NCBI RefSeq assembly: GCF_032854445.1
Contig: NC_088306.1
Coordinates: 1,120,501 to 1,184,500, forward strand
From: Liolophura sinensis
Lineage: Eukaryota; Mollusca; Polyplacophora; Chitonida; Chitonidae
Direction of reading: 5' to 3'
DNA length: 64,000 nt
Position numbers and translations under genes: made by a program. The notes beneath the pieces are model-generated. The model was not told the DNA's origin and made no database searches. It saw nothing but the letters and a program-made list of their open reading frames with translations. Shown in pieces: positions 10,905-23,545 of the stretch (the first letter of the stretch is position 1; each line of letters begins with the position of its first letter).

Positions 10905-13515
10905 TCATTTTCAACATTACTTCAGACATAGGTCACGATGTCAAGGGCACAATGTCTTATCAAACTTGCTTCAGACATATTGGCACATATGGTTCATTCA
11001 GGCAAAGACACGATGTCGAAGTTGTCATTTTAAACATTACTTCAGACATATTGGCACATATGGTTCATTCAGGCAAAGACACGATGTCGAAGTTGTCATT
11101 TTCAACATTACTTCAGACATATTGGCACATATGGTTCTTTTAGACAAAGACAAGATGTCTAAGTTGTTATTTTCAAACTTGCTTCAGACATATTGGCACA
11201 TATGGTTCTTTCAGGCAAAGACACAATGTCTAAGTTGTCATTTTCAACATTACTTCAGACATATTGGCACATGTGGTTCTTTCAGACAAAGACACCATGT
11301 CTAAGTTGTTATTTTCAACATTACTTCAGACATATTGGCACATGTGGTTCTTTCAGACAAAGACAAGATGTCTAAGTTGTTATTTTCAACATTACTTCAG
11401 ACATATTGGCGCATGTGGTTCTTTCAGACAAAGACAAGATGTCTACGTTGTTATTTTCAACATTACTTCATACATATTGGCACATGTGGTTCTTTCACAA
11501 TGTCTACATTGTCATTTTCAAACTTGCATCAGACATATTGGCACATATAGTTCTTTCAGGCAAAGACACGATGTCTTAGTTGTCATTTTCAACATTACTT
11601 CAGACATATTGGCACATATAGTTCTTTTAGGCAAAGACACGATGTCTTAGTTGTCATTTTCAACATTACTTCAGACATATTGGCACATATAGTTCTTTCA
11701 GACAAAGACAAGATGTCTAAGTTGTTATTTTCAACATTACTTCAGACATATTGGCGCATGTGGTTCTTTCAGACAAAGACAAGATGTCTACGTTGTTATT
11801 TTCAACATTACTTCATACATATTGGCACATGTGGTTCTTTCACAATGTCTACACTGTCATTTTCAAACTTGCATCAGACATATTGGCACATATAGTTCTT
11901 TCAGGCAAAGACACGATGTCTTAGTTGTCATTTTCAACATTACTTCAGACATATTGGCACATATAGTTCTTTCAGGCAAAGACACGATGTCTTAGTTGTC
12001 ATTTTCAACATTACTTCAGACATATTGGCACATACAGTTCTTTCAGACAAAGACAAGATGTCTAAGTTGTTATTTTCAACATTACTTCAGACATATTGGC
12101 GCATGTGGTTCTTTCAGAGAAAGACAAGATGTCTACGTTGTTATTTTCAACATTACTTCATACATATTGGCACATGTGGTTCTTTCACAATGTCTACATT
12201 GTCATTTTCAAACTTGCTTCAGACATATTGGCACATATAGCTCTTTCAGGCAAAGACACGATGTCTTAGTTGTCATTTTCAACATTACTTCAGACATATT
12301 GGCATATATAGTTCTTTCAGACAAAGACAAGATGTCTAAGTTGTTATTTTCAAACTTGCTTCAGACATATTGGCATATGTGGTTCTTTCAGACAAAGACA
12401 CGATGTCTAAGTTGTCATTTTCAACCATGCTTCAGACATATTGGCACATGTGGTTCTTTCAAGCAAGGACAAGATGTCTAAGTTGTCATTTTCAACCATG
12501 CTTCAGACATATTGGCACATATGGTTCTTTTAGGCAAAGACACGATGTCTAAGTTGTCATTTTCAACACTGCTTCAGAAATATTGGCACATATGGTTCTT
12601 TTAGGCAAAGACAAGATGTCTAAGTTGTCATTTTCAACATTACTTCAGACATATTGGCGCATGTGGTTCTTTCAGGCAAGAACAAGATGTCTAAGTTGTC
12701 ATTTTCAACACTGCTTCAGAAATATTGGCACATATGGTTCTTTCAGGCAAAGACATAATGTCTAAGTTGTCATTTTCAACATTACTTCAGACATATTGGC
12801 ACATGTGGTTCTTTCAGACAAAGACAAGATGTCTAAGTTGTCATTTTCAACCATGCTTCAGAAATATTGGCACATATGGTTCTTTTAGGCAAAGACATAA
12901 TGTCTAAGTTGTCATTTTCAACATTACTTCAGACATATTGGCACATGTGGTTCTTTCAGACAAGAACAAGATGTCTAAGTTGTCATTTTCAACATTACTT
13001 CAGACATATTGGCACATGTGGTTCTTTCAGACAAGAACAAGATGTCTAAGTTGTCATTTTCAACATTACTTCAGACATATTGGCACATGTGGTTCTTTCA
13101 GGCAAAGACAAGATGTCTAAGTTGTCATTTTCAACATTACTTCAGACATATTGGCACATGTGGTTCTTTCAGACAAAGACAAGATGTCTAAGTTGTCATT
13201 TTCAACCATGCTTCAGAAATATTGGCACATATGGTTCTTTTAGGCAAAGACATAATGTCTAAGTTGTCATTTTCAACATTACTTCAGACATATTGGCACA
13301 TGTGGTTCTTTCAGACAAGAACAAGATGTCTAAGTTGTCATTTTCAACATTACTTCAGACATATTGGCACATGTGGTTCTTTCAGACAAGAACAAGATGT
13401 CTAAGTTGTCATTTTCAACATTACTTCAGACATATTGGCACATGTGGTTCTTTCAGGCAAAGACAAGATGTCTAAGTTGTCATTTTCAACATTACTTCAG
13501 ATATATTGGCGCATG
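10905..13515. repeat. 71-bp satellite-like array, about 36 copies
   Basis: Unit 71 bp, with TTCAGACATATTGGCACATG and the later AAGTTGTCATTTTCAACATTA as landmarks. Variants are homogenised in blocks. A unit shortened by 10 bp (carrying TCTTTCACAATGTCTAC) recurs every 345 bp at about 11500, 11845 and 12190, and another block repeats every 355 bp (12867 versus 13222). Because 71 is not a multiple of three, each frame stays open for 60-160 codons. These frames are artefacts rather than proteins. Confidence 0.97.
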
Positions 13516-14170
13516 ACTTCAACCTCTCACGTTCTCTCATATAATGTGACCTCTGACATGTGATCACATCATTGTAGTGAGCATGTGTATATAGTACACC
13601 CATGACACACTCGCCAATAAACCAGGCTCTACACAACAGAGTGTCACGTTAAGCACACACTAAAGTGCAGTTTCCTGTCACAAAGTGGTACTATCATTTA
13701 TAACATCCTCAATTACCTAAGCATATACAATGTATTGAGTGAAGTAAACAGATGAACGAAAAATGTGACAATACACATGAACCTGATATCCTTCCACTGA
13801 CTCAGACTCTATAATCCTGTATTGTAGAAGGTGTCATACATGTATTATCATACTGTAAATCTTCAATCTTCAAAGCCCCCTTTTCTTTTCAAAGATTCAA
13901 GCAAAGGAAGGATTGTCTACATGTGGAAATCAGAGTACAGATTATCTTTATGCTCACACAGGTCAAACGCGATGACGGGCATCCACAAAACACGATTCAC
14001 TTGTCCGATGCCAATTTTCTTAACTTTTGCCAAGTTACGCCACTAATGCCACAGTTCTCTCCAAATGTTTTACAGGCAACAGTGGTGGTTGAAAAGGTTG
14101 AGGAATTAGGCTATATGTACACTGTCCATGTAAACATTAGACTTCCAGACTTACAAGATTTATGATGGGA
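13516..14170. other. No gene seen
   Basis: Unique-looking sequence between two arrays. Short plus-strand open frames at 13831-14165 overlap each other in two frames and have no recognisable product. Confidence 0.4.
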
Positions 14171-14174
14171 ACTA

Positions 14175-14745
14175 ACTACCTTTATGTAATAGGCCCAGGC
14201 CGTGAATTGAAGGAAACCAGTGATGTTCATACAACCTTCATGTAATAGGCCTGGACTGTGAACTGAAGGAAACCAGTGATGTTCATACAACCTTCATGTA
14301 ATAGGCCTGGACTGTGAACTGAAGGAAACCAGTGATGTTCATACAACCTTCATGTAATAGGCCTGGACTGTGAACTGAAGGAAACCAGTGATGTTCATAC
14401 AACCTTCACGTAATAGGCCCAGACCGTGAACTGAAGGAAACCAGTGATGTCCATACAACCTTCATGTAATAGGCCTGGACAGTGAACTGAAGGAAACCAG
14501 TGATGTTCATACAACCTTCATGTAACAGGCCCGCACGGTGAACTGAAGGAAACCAGTGATGTTCATACAACCTTCATGTAACAGGCCCGCACGGTGAACT
14601 GAAGGAAACCAGTGATGTTCATACAACCTTCATGTAACAGGCCCAGACCGTGAACTGAAGGAAACCAGAGATGTTCATACAACCTTCATGTAACAGGCCC
14701 AGACCATGAAGTGAAGAAAACTAGTGACGTTCATGAAACCTTCAG
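14175..14745. repeat. 56-bp tandem array, about 10 copies
   Basis: Unit contains GAACTGAAGGAAACCAGTGA followed by TGTTCATACAACCTTCATGTAA. Copies differ mainly in 'aataggcctggactg' versus 'aacaggcccgcacgg'. Confidence 0.93.
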
Positions 14746-15795
14746 GTAAGACTACCTGAACACACAGAATAGTTTGTTTCATGGGTGGGGAAAACTGAAG
14801 TATTTAGTTACGGGATCACCAAAGTGTAGAGCGAGAGAAACTGAAGTGTGCGGAGAAGGGGATTGGAGGGGTGTCACTGAAGTGTCGACAGGGGAACCTG
14901 AAGGGTGAGGGGGGTCTGATGCATCCCAGGCGAAAACCCAAAGGGAATGCATGCCAACCACTCGGCCAGGGTCCTCCCCCCATCATTACGCCTGGTGTGC
15001 TTTAGGCCATAAAGCATGAAGGCTTCAGAAAATCGCTTAACTCCCTGTTAAACCTTCCTTACTCTTACAGCCCAAAGCAGAGCCATGTATTTGATAAACA
15101 CTCTTTCAGCGTGGCCAGCTATAGAATTTATCTGATCCCATATATAATAAAATATTGTTGTTTTAAATCCATGTTCTGCCGTTGACATAAAAACCCATTA
15201 GGTAGAGGCAATTAAGAAAGCCATAAATACAAAACGATCGGTTATGACAGCGGTCAGGCTATAAATCGCGACTTTAATGGCCTTTTCAGTAAATTATCTC
15301 TAAAACCCACCTGACATGAGCAGACTGATGGACATGTACATTGTAACATGAGGACAATACTGAGTTCTGACTTACGTGCGCAGTACATACACGTAAGACG
15401 TGCCAAGCCTGGTCTTCAACCCATTTCTACCCCTCGCCCACCCACAATGCCCCAACTCTCGCAACACCCCATCCCATCCCATTCTGCTTTATTTAACCAC
15501 AAGTTGCTGGTTTATTAATAATGACTTTCTTCCTATTGAAAAAGTCCCATTATACAGTTTGGATATAAGATATACATGTAATAATGTAGCCTTTACCCAC
15601 AGACATTATTATCATTACAGCTGAATCAGCAGTTTTGCTAGGAAGTGTACAGGTTTGTCTACACATATATCGGTCACATGCTCTAGATCACAGTAGCTGA
15701 TTAGGCAGTTCAACCTGGAGATATACACGTTAACAGAGGTATCTGACAATTGGTTAACAAATAATCTGACTATAAAATATTCTGGACAATAATAC
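14746..15795. other. No gene seen
   Basis: Low-information sequence with C-rich patches at about 15420-15480. I find no exon, RNA gene or dispersed repeat I can name. Confidence 0.4.
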
Positions 15796-15796
15796 A

Positions 15797-16468
15797 TGCA
15801 ACTGATTCATTTGGTCAGCCCGGAGGTGTGCACAGGTATTCTGGCAACAAAGTTCCCTACACGTAGGTAATACATGTACATGTACCCGATTCATTTGGTC
15901 GGCCTGGAGGTGTGCACAGGTATTCTGGCAACAAAGTTCCCTTCACGTAGATAATACATGTACATGTACCTGATTCATTTGGTCAGCCTGGAGGTGTGCA
16001 CAGGTATTCTGGCAACAAAGTTCCCTACACGTAGATAATACATGCAACTGATTCATTTGGTCGGCCTGGAGGTGTGCACAGGTATTCTGGCAACAAAGTT
16101 CCCTTCACGTAGATAATACATGTACATGTACCTGATTCATTTGGTCAGCCTGGAGGTGTGCACAGGTATTCTGGCAACAAAGTTCCCTTCACGTAGATAA
16201 TACATGTACATGTACCTGAATCATTTGGTCAGCCTGGAGGTGTGCACAGGTATTCTGGCAACAAAGTTCCCATCACGTAGATAATACATGTACATGTAGC
16301 TGATTCATTTGGTCAGCCTGGAGGTGTGCACAGGTATTCTGGCAACAAAGTTCCCTTCACGTAGATAATACATGTACATGTACCTGATTCATTTGGTCAG
16401 CCTGGAGGTGTCCACAGGTATTCTGGTCACAAAGTTCCCTACACGTAGATAATACATGTACATGTAAT
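15797..16468. repeat. 78-85-bp tandem array, about 8 copies
   Basis: Unit contains GATTCATTTGGTCAGCCTGG, GGTGTGCACAGGTATTCTGG and ACGTAGATAATACATGTACA. Copies lacking one ACATGT step account for the shorter spacing. Confidence 0.93.
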
Positions 16469-16832
16469 AGCCAACTCGGCAGTTCCACTTTACAATAGAG
16501 ATGTAGATGTCAATGTATACATATCCTGGCTATAAAATGTCCTATTTCAAAACAGCTGACTCAGCAATTCTACCCTAAAGCGATGTACACAGGGCTTAAT
16601 CTGAGGTCAGAAGGGCAAGGGGTGGAACCACCGGTGAAGGGCACCTCATTGTTGAATATTTCGATTCTCATACATTTTTAAGGGCCTCGGTTCCTACGGT
16701 TGACCTCCACCCTGTGTGCACACCACAACATGTACCTAGCCCGAAAATTCAGTCTGAGGACGGCTTGTATTTACTGATATGTGGAAAACTCTGCCACCCC
16801 AGATGACATGTGCATCTGATCATCACATTGTA

Positions 16833-17153
16833 TCATAGATACCCCAGGCCATCATTAAAAAGTTGTTTAATCAGTCGAGTAGGTTGGTCGGCATTTTTTT
16901 TTCTTTTTTTTAAAAGTAAATTAAAAGTAATTTCCGGCACACATATTCTGAAAGCTAATTGATTTATCACAGGTTCAATTTTCGTCACCTGCTTCAGGGC
17001 ATGCATTTCCGATTTTAAATGCTCTTTAAAAACTTTGTTGTTTTCATAACCAAGTTCTTTAACACCAAACTCAAATATTCCTTCTTGATTAAATGATGAT
17101 TGAGTAAATTTACGAACTTTAAACCTAAACAACTGAAGTTGAAAGGCATCCAT
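16833..17153 (-). CDS. Unrecognised 106-residue open frame, possibly TE-derived
   Basis: I do not recognise this product. The frame starts at an ATG at 17153 (it stays open further upstream, to a GTG at 17198 and beyond) and ends with TGA at 16833-16835. The composition is protein-like rather than repeat-like: mixed hydrophobic and charged residues, several Phe-Lys rich segments, and a lysine run (LLLKKRKKN) near residue 80 encoded by a poly-T stretch. It sits between two minisatellites, with no evident splice sites or promoter. It may be a relic of a mobile element or chance. Confidence 0.2.
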   Translation of the reverse strand: MDAFQLQLFRFKVRKFTQSSFNQEGIFEFGVKELGYENNKVFKEHLKSEMHALKQVTKIEPVINQLAFRICVPEITFNLLLKKRKKNADQPTRLIKQLFNDGLGYL

Positions 17154-17379
17154 TGCTTTCGCCACTGTTGCGAAGGGATGCCAATTTTCTTTCGCCACAA
17201 AGGAATTATATTTGCCAAAACTAATGTGGCGAATGGCTAGCCGAAGCCTAGCGAGTAAGTAGATAATCCAAGTCTTATATTAAATTCGGGCTTGGGTAAT
17301 TGGACGCTGAGAAGGGCAGGATTAGGACCTGGTACATGTACATGTACGCGTGTGCACGCTTGAAAAAATGAACTAGATC

Positions 17380-17549
17380 ATTATAGCTGACTCAGCAGTT
17401 CTAACTGGAGATGTACATGATATGCTGGTAAAATGCTCTAGTCCATTACAGCTGACTCGGCAGTTCTACCTACAGGTGTACATGTATATATTCTAGCTAT
17501 AAAATGACCTGGCTCATTATGGCTGATTTAACACCTCAACCTGGAGGTG

Positions 17550-17592
<43 letters not shown>

Positions 17593-18120
17593 CCTGGATT
17601 ATAATAGCTGACTCGGCTGTGCCAAGAGGAGGTGTACATGTGTGTGTATGTATTACATGTAGCTATAAAATGACCTGGATTATAATAGCTGACTCAGCAG
17701 TTCCAAGAGGAGGTGTACATGTGTGTGTATGTATTACATATAGCTATAAAATGCCCTGGGTTATAATAGCTGACTCCGCAGTTCCAAGAGGAGGTGTACA
17801 TGTGTGTGTATGTATTACATGTAGCTATAAAATGACCTGGATTATAATAGCTGACTCAGCAGTTCCAAGAGGAGGTGTACATGTGTATGTACATGTATGT
17901 TTTACATGTAGCTATAAAATGCCCTGGGTTATAATAGCTGACTCAGCAGTTCCAAGAGGAGGTGTACATGTGTGTGTATGTATTACATGTAGCTATAAAA
18001 TGACCTGGATTATAATAGCTGACTCAGCAGTACCAAGAGGAGGTGCACAGGTGTATGTATGTTTTACATGTAGCTATAAAATGCCCTGGATTATAATAGC
18101 CGACTCAGCAGTTCCACCTG
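17380..18120. repeat. ~80-bp tandem array, about 10 copies, with (GT)n tract
   Basis: Unit contains TATAATAGCTGACTCAGCAG, TTCCAAGAGGAGGTGTACATG and TAGCTATAAAATG. The first copies are degenerate. A (GT)n microsatellite at 17555-17591 has expanded within the GTGTGTGTATG segment of one copy. The 192-codon plus-strand frame with periodic 'IIADSAVPRGGVHV' is a consequence of the array. Confidence 0.93.
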
Positions 18121-18282
18121 GTTAGCTCACATGTACAGACGAGACTAAACTGGGTCAGGAGGGTTCAGACAGATCTAAGAATACATTCAGATGGTAAGAA
18201 AATTTCAGTTACAAGTACACTGTACAGGGTCTGCACTCACCTGTACAGCAAAACATTGCTGTGATTGCTCACCTACAATGAG
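18121..18282. other. Short unique spacer
   Basis: Unique-looking sequence between two arrays, without a recognisable feature. Confidence 0.4.
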
Positions 18283-18590
18283 GACGTTGGTACCGAGGAT
18301 GTCGACTACAAATATAGACAATGAGAATGTCGATGTACATATAGACAATGAGGATGTCGACTACAAATATAGACAATGAGAGTGTCGATGTACATGTAGA
18401 CAATGAGGATGTCGACTACAAATATAGACAATGAGAATGTCAACGTACATATAGACAATGAGGATGTAGACGTACATGTAGACAATGAGGATGTAGACGT
18501 ACATGTAGACAATGAGGACGTAGACATACATGAAGACAATGAGGATGTAGACGTACATGTAGACAATGAGGATGTAGACGTACATCAGAC
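18283..18590. repeat. 27-30-bp tandem array, about 11 copies
   Basis: Unit contains GACAATGAGGATGTAGACGT and ACATGTA. The last six copies have a 27-bp period and so stay open on both strands (plus strand VDNEDVDVH repeat, very acidic). I see no start context, splice site or extension into unique coding sequence, so I treat it as a minisatellite. Confidence 0.88.
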
Positions 18591-19600
18591 TGGCAGATTT
18601 CATTTCTGTACATGGAAGTTTGCCATGAAGTCTACCTGTCAGCTACCTCCTCTTTTTGCGAGTGGTCTATACTGTCAACTGACATGCACTGCTTGCATTT
18701 TGGTGCCTGCCTCTGAGACTGCTGCATGGTCTGACATGTCTGAGGTCGATAGTTCAAAACCAGTAGTGGCCCTTCCGCCAATTCTCAACACTAGATTCTG
18801 TGTTATACCCCAAAACTGTAATCCTTGATAACGATAATACAGAGAATGCACACTGAAGTCACATTTGTTACGAAATTTCCTGTCAGTTCTCTCAACATGC
18901 ACACATCTTCACGCAGACTCGAGTACATGTAATTAGAGATTCATTTGGTTATTCTGCTTGTTCCCATTCACAACAGGACAGCTTATGTCACCAAGCCTAT
19001 CTATAATCTGGCATCCTCAGACATACCCTCATTACCAGCTAATCACATCTCGTTACACTGACAAAGCAGGCTGTATTACATTCATATCAGAACTACCTTA
19101 TTTCTTCTAAAATTTGGGACACCTGGTCCACTCATTTTATCCACTACATATATAATTCTAGCAGGCATATTGAGTTTCTTCTTTCTCACATGGTTTGACC
19201 ATCTGATGAACACACTCATATCTTTACTTTTCCAAAAAAGTGTATTGTAAAGAAATACAATATTCTAGTTTCAACACTACTAACATCTGTCCCAAATTTT
19301 AGAAGAATACTCTGGCCTATACATGCATGCACAGACACATGAAACATTTCCAACAGCCAATTAGGCCATCCTTAAAATTTTCGATGGGCGTAACCTGACA
19401 CTGTAGAGGAAAAAAAAATTTTAAAATGGTGCACATGAAGGTCAGTGGTTACAACAATTTTTTTTTTTAAATTACTAGTATAGCTAATGAAACCCCAACA
19501 GAAACTTTTTGGTAGGGTCTGTTGGGTTAAGTCCAACTAAGATACTTTTTTGATGGCCTTATAAATTTGATACTCATGACAATGCATGAAATATGATGCC
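18591..19600. other. Non-coding with a short inverted repeat
   Basis: Contains a perfect 20-bp inverted repeat (19102-19121 against 19288-19307) with a 166-bp spacer, which may mark a MITE-like element. Nothing else is recognised. Confidence 0.45.
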
Positions 19601-19603
19601 CAG

Positions 19604-19893
19604 AAATTGGAGTGAGCGAGTCATATGACAACAAAGGAGTCCTTACAGTGTATGTAATGTGCCTACTTGTTGCAGGATTTCCACTGCCCTTTTATCTAGT
19701 GCTGCTTCAGTGCGACGGCTTAACGAAGGCAAGTAAGCCGCCCCACCTGAGCCATTATACCGATACGGATCAACCAGTCATTGCACTATCCCCTTAATGC
19801 CAAACGCCAAGCGAAGAAGTTACAAATTCCTCTTTCAACGTCTTAGGTAAGACCCAACCCAGGGTTGACTTTGGATCTACCACCTCAACTGAG
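19604..19893 (-). mobile_element. tRNA-derived SINE (family B)
   Basis: On the minus strand the head reads CCCCGATAGCTCAGTTGAGG, an A-box-like tRNA start. The body follows with blocks shared with 21822-22105, 28990-29262 and 40643-40742, then the 3' block GGACTCCTTTGTTGTCATATG. Sharing with other places in the window and the tRNA-like head support a second SINE family, distinct from family A. Confidence 0.65.
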
Positions 19894-19910
19894 CTATCGG
19901 GGAAATAGGA

Positions 19911-20100
19911 TTTATTTATTTATGTGATTGGTGTTTTACGCTGTACTCATAAATTGGATTTATTTGTTTATTTATTTGATTGGTGTTTTACGCTGTGCTC
20001 AAGAATATTTCACTTACTGATACACGACAGCAGCCAGCATTATTCTGGGAGGAAACCGGACAGAGCCCGGGGGAAACCTACGACCATCCGGGTACTTCGA
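19911..20100 (-). mobile_element. SINE family A, two nested/tandem 3' ends
   Basis: Two consecutive copies of the family A tail-plus-GTGTTTTACGC block: a 46-bp stub at 19911-19956 followed by a longer fragment to about 20100 that includes the ATTCTGGGAGGAAACCGG region. The tRNA-like head is missing. This suggests insertion of one copy into the tail of another or local duplication. Confidence 0.8.
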
Positions 20101-20507
20101 ACTAAAAAAAAGTTTTTTAAAATGTTAGAGACGAGTTAGTGTGCCTATAATTTGAAGGACAACAAAAAGCCTACACACTGTAACTTCTCTGTAATCAGAA
20201 GGTGAACATTACGTAAGAGACTGAGGTTCGCACATGCCTTAATCTTTACACATGGAAATTGGTAACGTTACCCAGATAAGAGAAATCCGAATCAATCAGA
20301 AGCATTGCTCACAACTGGGAAGGGACATGGCAATGAAATTAAAAAGCTTTGCTGGATGTACAGACCCTGATGACAGCTCTCTCTCTGCTTTATTCAAAGC
20401 GAGTATGTGCCTTTTCCCACAGCACATGACATTTAGGGAACATTCCTGGCTGTTATGTAAGGTTTCATATCATGCAGGTTGACTGATCATATCATCCCCA
20501 ATACGTG

Positions 20508-20985
20508 CAGGGTCTGAACCCATGGCCTGAACCCACGCCCCAAACCCTCGCTCTGAACCCACAGTCTGAACCCACGGTCTGCACCCACGGTCTGCACCCA
20601 CACTCTGAACCCACGGTCTGCACCCACTGTCTGAACCCACGTTCTGCACCCACTGTCTGAACCCACGGTCTGCACCCACACTCTGAACCCACGCTCGGAA
20701 CCCACGCTCGGAACCCTCACTCTGAACCCTCACTCTGAACCCACACTCTGAACCCTCGGTCTGAACCCACGCTCTGAACCCACGCCCTGAACCCTTGGTC
20801 TGAACCCTCAGTCTGAACCCTCAGTCTGAACCCATGCTCTGAACCCTCGGTCTGAACCCTCGCACTGAACCCATGGTATGAACCCACAATCTGAACCCAC
20901 GCTCTAAACCCACGCTCTGAACCCTCGGTGTGAAGCCACAGTCTGAACCCACGGTCTGAACCCACGGTCTGAACCCATGGTATTT
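20508..20985. repeat. 13-bp tandem array, about 36 copies
   Basis: Unit approximates CGGTCTGAACCCA with frequent C/T and A/C changes. Three minus-strand frames remain open because 13 bp gives a 13-residue period (VGSERGF / VQTVGSD types). No unique coding sequence is attached. Confidence 0.93.
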
Positions 20986-21075
20986 GGTATTCCGAACCAA
21001 TCAACTATTAAGCATGGGTCAAAATGTTTGATACTTTGGGTGCTTCAGAATGTATATGAGGTCATTCAATATGTT

Positions 21076-21385
21076 TTATAGATGTCATATGTGTTGTATT
21101 GAGATGTCAAATGTATTACATTGAGATGTAAAATGTATTACATTGAGATGTCAAATGTATTACATTGAGATGTCAAATGTATTACATTGAGATGTCAAAT
21201 GTATTATGTTGAGAGGTCAAATGTATTTTTGTTGAGATGTCAAATGAATTACACAGAGATGTTAAACGTATTACATCAAGATGTCAAATGCATTATGTTG
21301 AGATGTCAAATGTATAACACTGAGATGTCAAATGAATTATCCTGAGATGTCAAATGTATTACATTGAGATGTCGAACGTATTACA
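21076..21385. repeat. 22-bp tandem array, about 14 copies
   Basis: Unit approximates TGAGATGTCAAATGTATTAC plus AT. The copies diverge toward the right end. Confidence 0.92.
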
Positions 21386-21821
21386 TTCTAGCTATTACAT
21401 TACATTTGTTGTAACACCATATCGAAGTAGATAAAATACCACAGACAATCCTTTGTGCAATAAATAATGAATATTTGCAAGATACAAACCAAGTCATTTT
21501 TGTGATGACCAAAGCTCAATTTTTCCATTGTGCTCTTAAAAACTAGTGAAGGAGCAACCATTATGACTCGTCCCCTGCTAATGGTTTGGGGGTGAGAAGT
21601 TTGGGATCCCAAATTTTTTCATACTTTGCATACTGCATATAAAAATAGTGCGTCTGACAGCTTGCAAATTAAACACTTCAACATATATATACAATGTACA
21701 TGTACATGTTTACAGTTTACGGTCAGCTGATCAGATTTGACCTAATCGAGCAACAGCTGCAGCGTTTGTATCTATGCATGCTTGAGGTTTTATGTCACAC
21801 TTCACAAATCTGCAGTCATAT
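21386..21821. other. No gene seen
   Basis: Unique-looking sequence without a recognisable exon or repeat. Confidence 0.4.
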
Positions 21822-22105
21822 TATGATGACGAAGAGTGTCTCCTTGTGGCAGGGGAAAGTCCATGCTGCGAAAGTGCTGCCGCCACTGAAGTATCATGCT
21901 GAAGACACCAGACATGACACCTCACCCAGTCACATTATACTGAAACCAGGCCAACCAGTCATGTTTCCTTGCTCTAACCTGTCAGTGCTGACTGTCAAGC
22001 GAGGCAGCAACCTAGTCTTTGGTACGACCGAACCTGTGCTTGATGCCACGGCTCCTCACAATGACACAGACGTTCCAACCATTAGACCAATGAAGCGGTC
22101 CTGCA
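21822..22105 (-). mobile_element. SINE family B copy
   Basis: Shares the blocks CACCAGACATGACACC, GGCCAACCAGTCATG, CTCTAACCTGTCAGTGCTGA and CAAGCGAGGCAGCA (plus-strand reading) with the other family B copies. The tRNA-like head would be near 22100. The 141-codon plus-strand open frame through it is spurious. Confidence 0.6.
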
Positions 22106-22867
22106 GCGTTTATGGGTAGTTTATTTATGGTTTCCACCAACCATAAACCTAACTGCAAATCATACATGTGAAATTTTCACGAGCACAAACAGTTAAATAC
22201 ACATCAAACAGACAAATAAATAAAAAATCATATGAAGATTAGACTTTTAGGCCTTTACAATGGCTGGATGTAGCTTAAATCGCCTACATTCACGTCCTGT
22301 ACACATACAAATCTGATCTGATTATTACAGTATGATCAACACTGGAACCGACACCTGATATTTAGTTGACTTGGCAAACTTAGAAGCGATAATAAAAGAA
22401 TTTATGACCATTCTATATTTAAAACTTGAGAGTGTAATGTTACGCTTATGTCTGCAGGCAACAACATAATTTACACTTCCTGGTCCGGGGGACTTCCTGA
22501 AACAATACAAGGGTACATGTACATGGGTCAGAAGAGTGGCATAAATAGCACACAACTATAATCCCCTTACACCACATAGTCCAGACTGCGGTTATCTGGG
22601 ATTTCGCTGTTTTGGTCGCAAATACGTGGTCGCTACTCGTGCTGACACAACTGTGAAAACATTGTCTGAACAACATAGGAGTTACCGGTAATGCAAGTCC
22701 AAGTCACACTAAGTCGAAAATCAAATGTGCGATTGACAACTGAGATATCCTGCCAAATGTGAACAATGAAAATCTTCAGGATACGTGAATGTCCATGAGC
22801 CATGTTCATAATTAGAATTATCATAAACAAACAACCAAACTAATCAACAAACAACTGAATGATCAAC
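22106..22867. other. No gene seen
   Basis: No recognisable exon. It ends with GACTGACTGACAGG microsatellite-like sequence leading into the next array. Confidence 0.4.
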
Positions 22868-23545
22868 TGATCGACTGACTGACTGACAGGCAGACAGACA
22901 GAACAACAGACAGAACAACATACACAGCTTCTTCACACAGACCTTCTTCACACAGCTACAGACAGACAGAACAACATACACAGCTTCTTCACACAGACCT
23001 TCACACAGCTACAGACCGACAGACAGAACAAAATACAGACCTTCTTCACACAGCTTCAGACAGACAGACGGACAGACAGAACAACATACACAGCTTCTTC
23101 ACACAGACCTTCTTCACACAGCTACAGACAGACAGAACAACAGACAGAACAACATACACAGCTTCTTTACACAGACCTTCTTCACACAGCTACAGACAGA
23201 CAGAACAACAGACAGAACAACATACACAGCTTCTTTACACAGACCTTCTTCACACAGCTACAGACAGACAGACAGACAGAACAACAGACAGAACAACATA
23301 CACAGCTTCTTCACACAGACCTTCTTCATACAGCTACAGACAGACAGACAGAACAACAGACAGAACAACATACACAGCTTCTTCACACAGACCTTCTTCA
23401 CACAGCTACAGACAGACAGGCAGACAGAACAAAATACAGACCTTCTTCACACAGCTACAGACAGACAGACAGAACAACATACACAGCTTCTTCACACAGC
23501 TACAGACAGACAGACAGACAGACAGCATACAGAGCTTCTTCGCAC
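22868..23545. repeat. Compound CAGA-rich tandem array
   Basis: Irregular units of roughly 60-90 bp combine a (CAGA)n microsatellite, CAGAACAACATACACAGCTT and TTCACACAGACCTTCTTCAC. About nine units, with length variation largely from the CAGA run. Confidence 0.9.

Noticed and set aside
10905-13515. CRISPR-like regular spacing
   Set aside because: The 71-bp units are contiguous with no unique spacers and the DNA is eukaryotic; it is a satellite-like array.
17547-18125. 192-codon plus frame with V-C-V-C-V start
   Set aside because: It begins in the (GT)n microsatellite and then follows the 80-bp array.
21694-22119. 141-codon plus frame
   Set aside because: It runs antisense through a family B SINE whose blocks recur at other sites.
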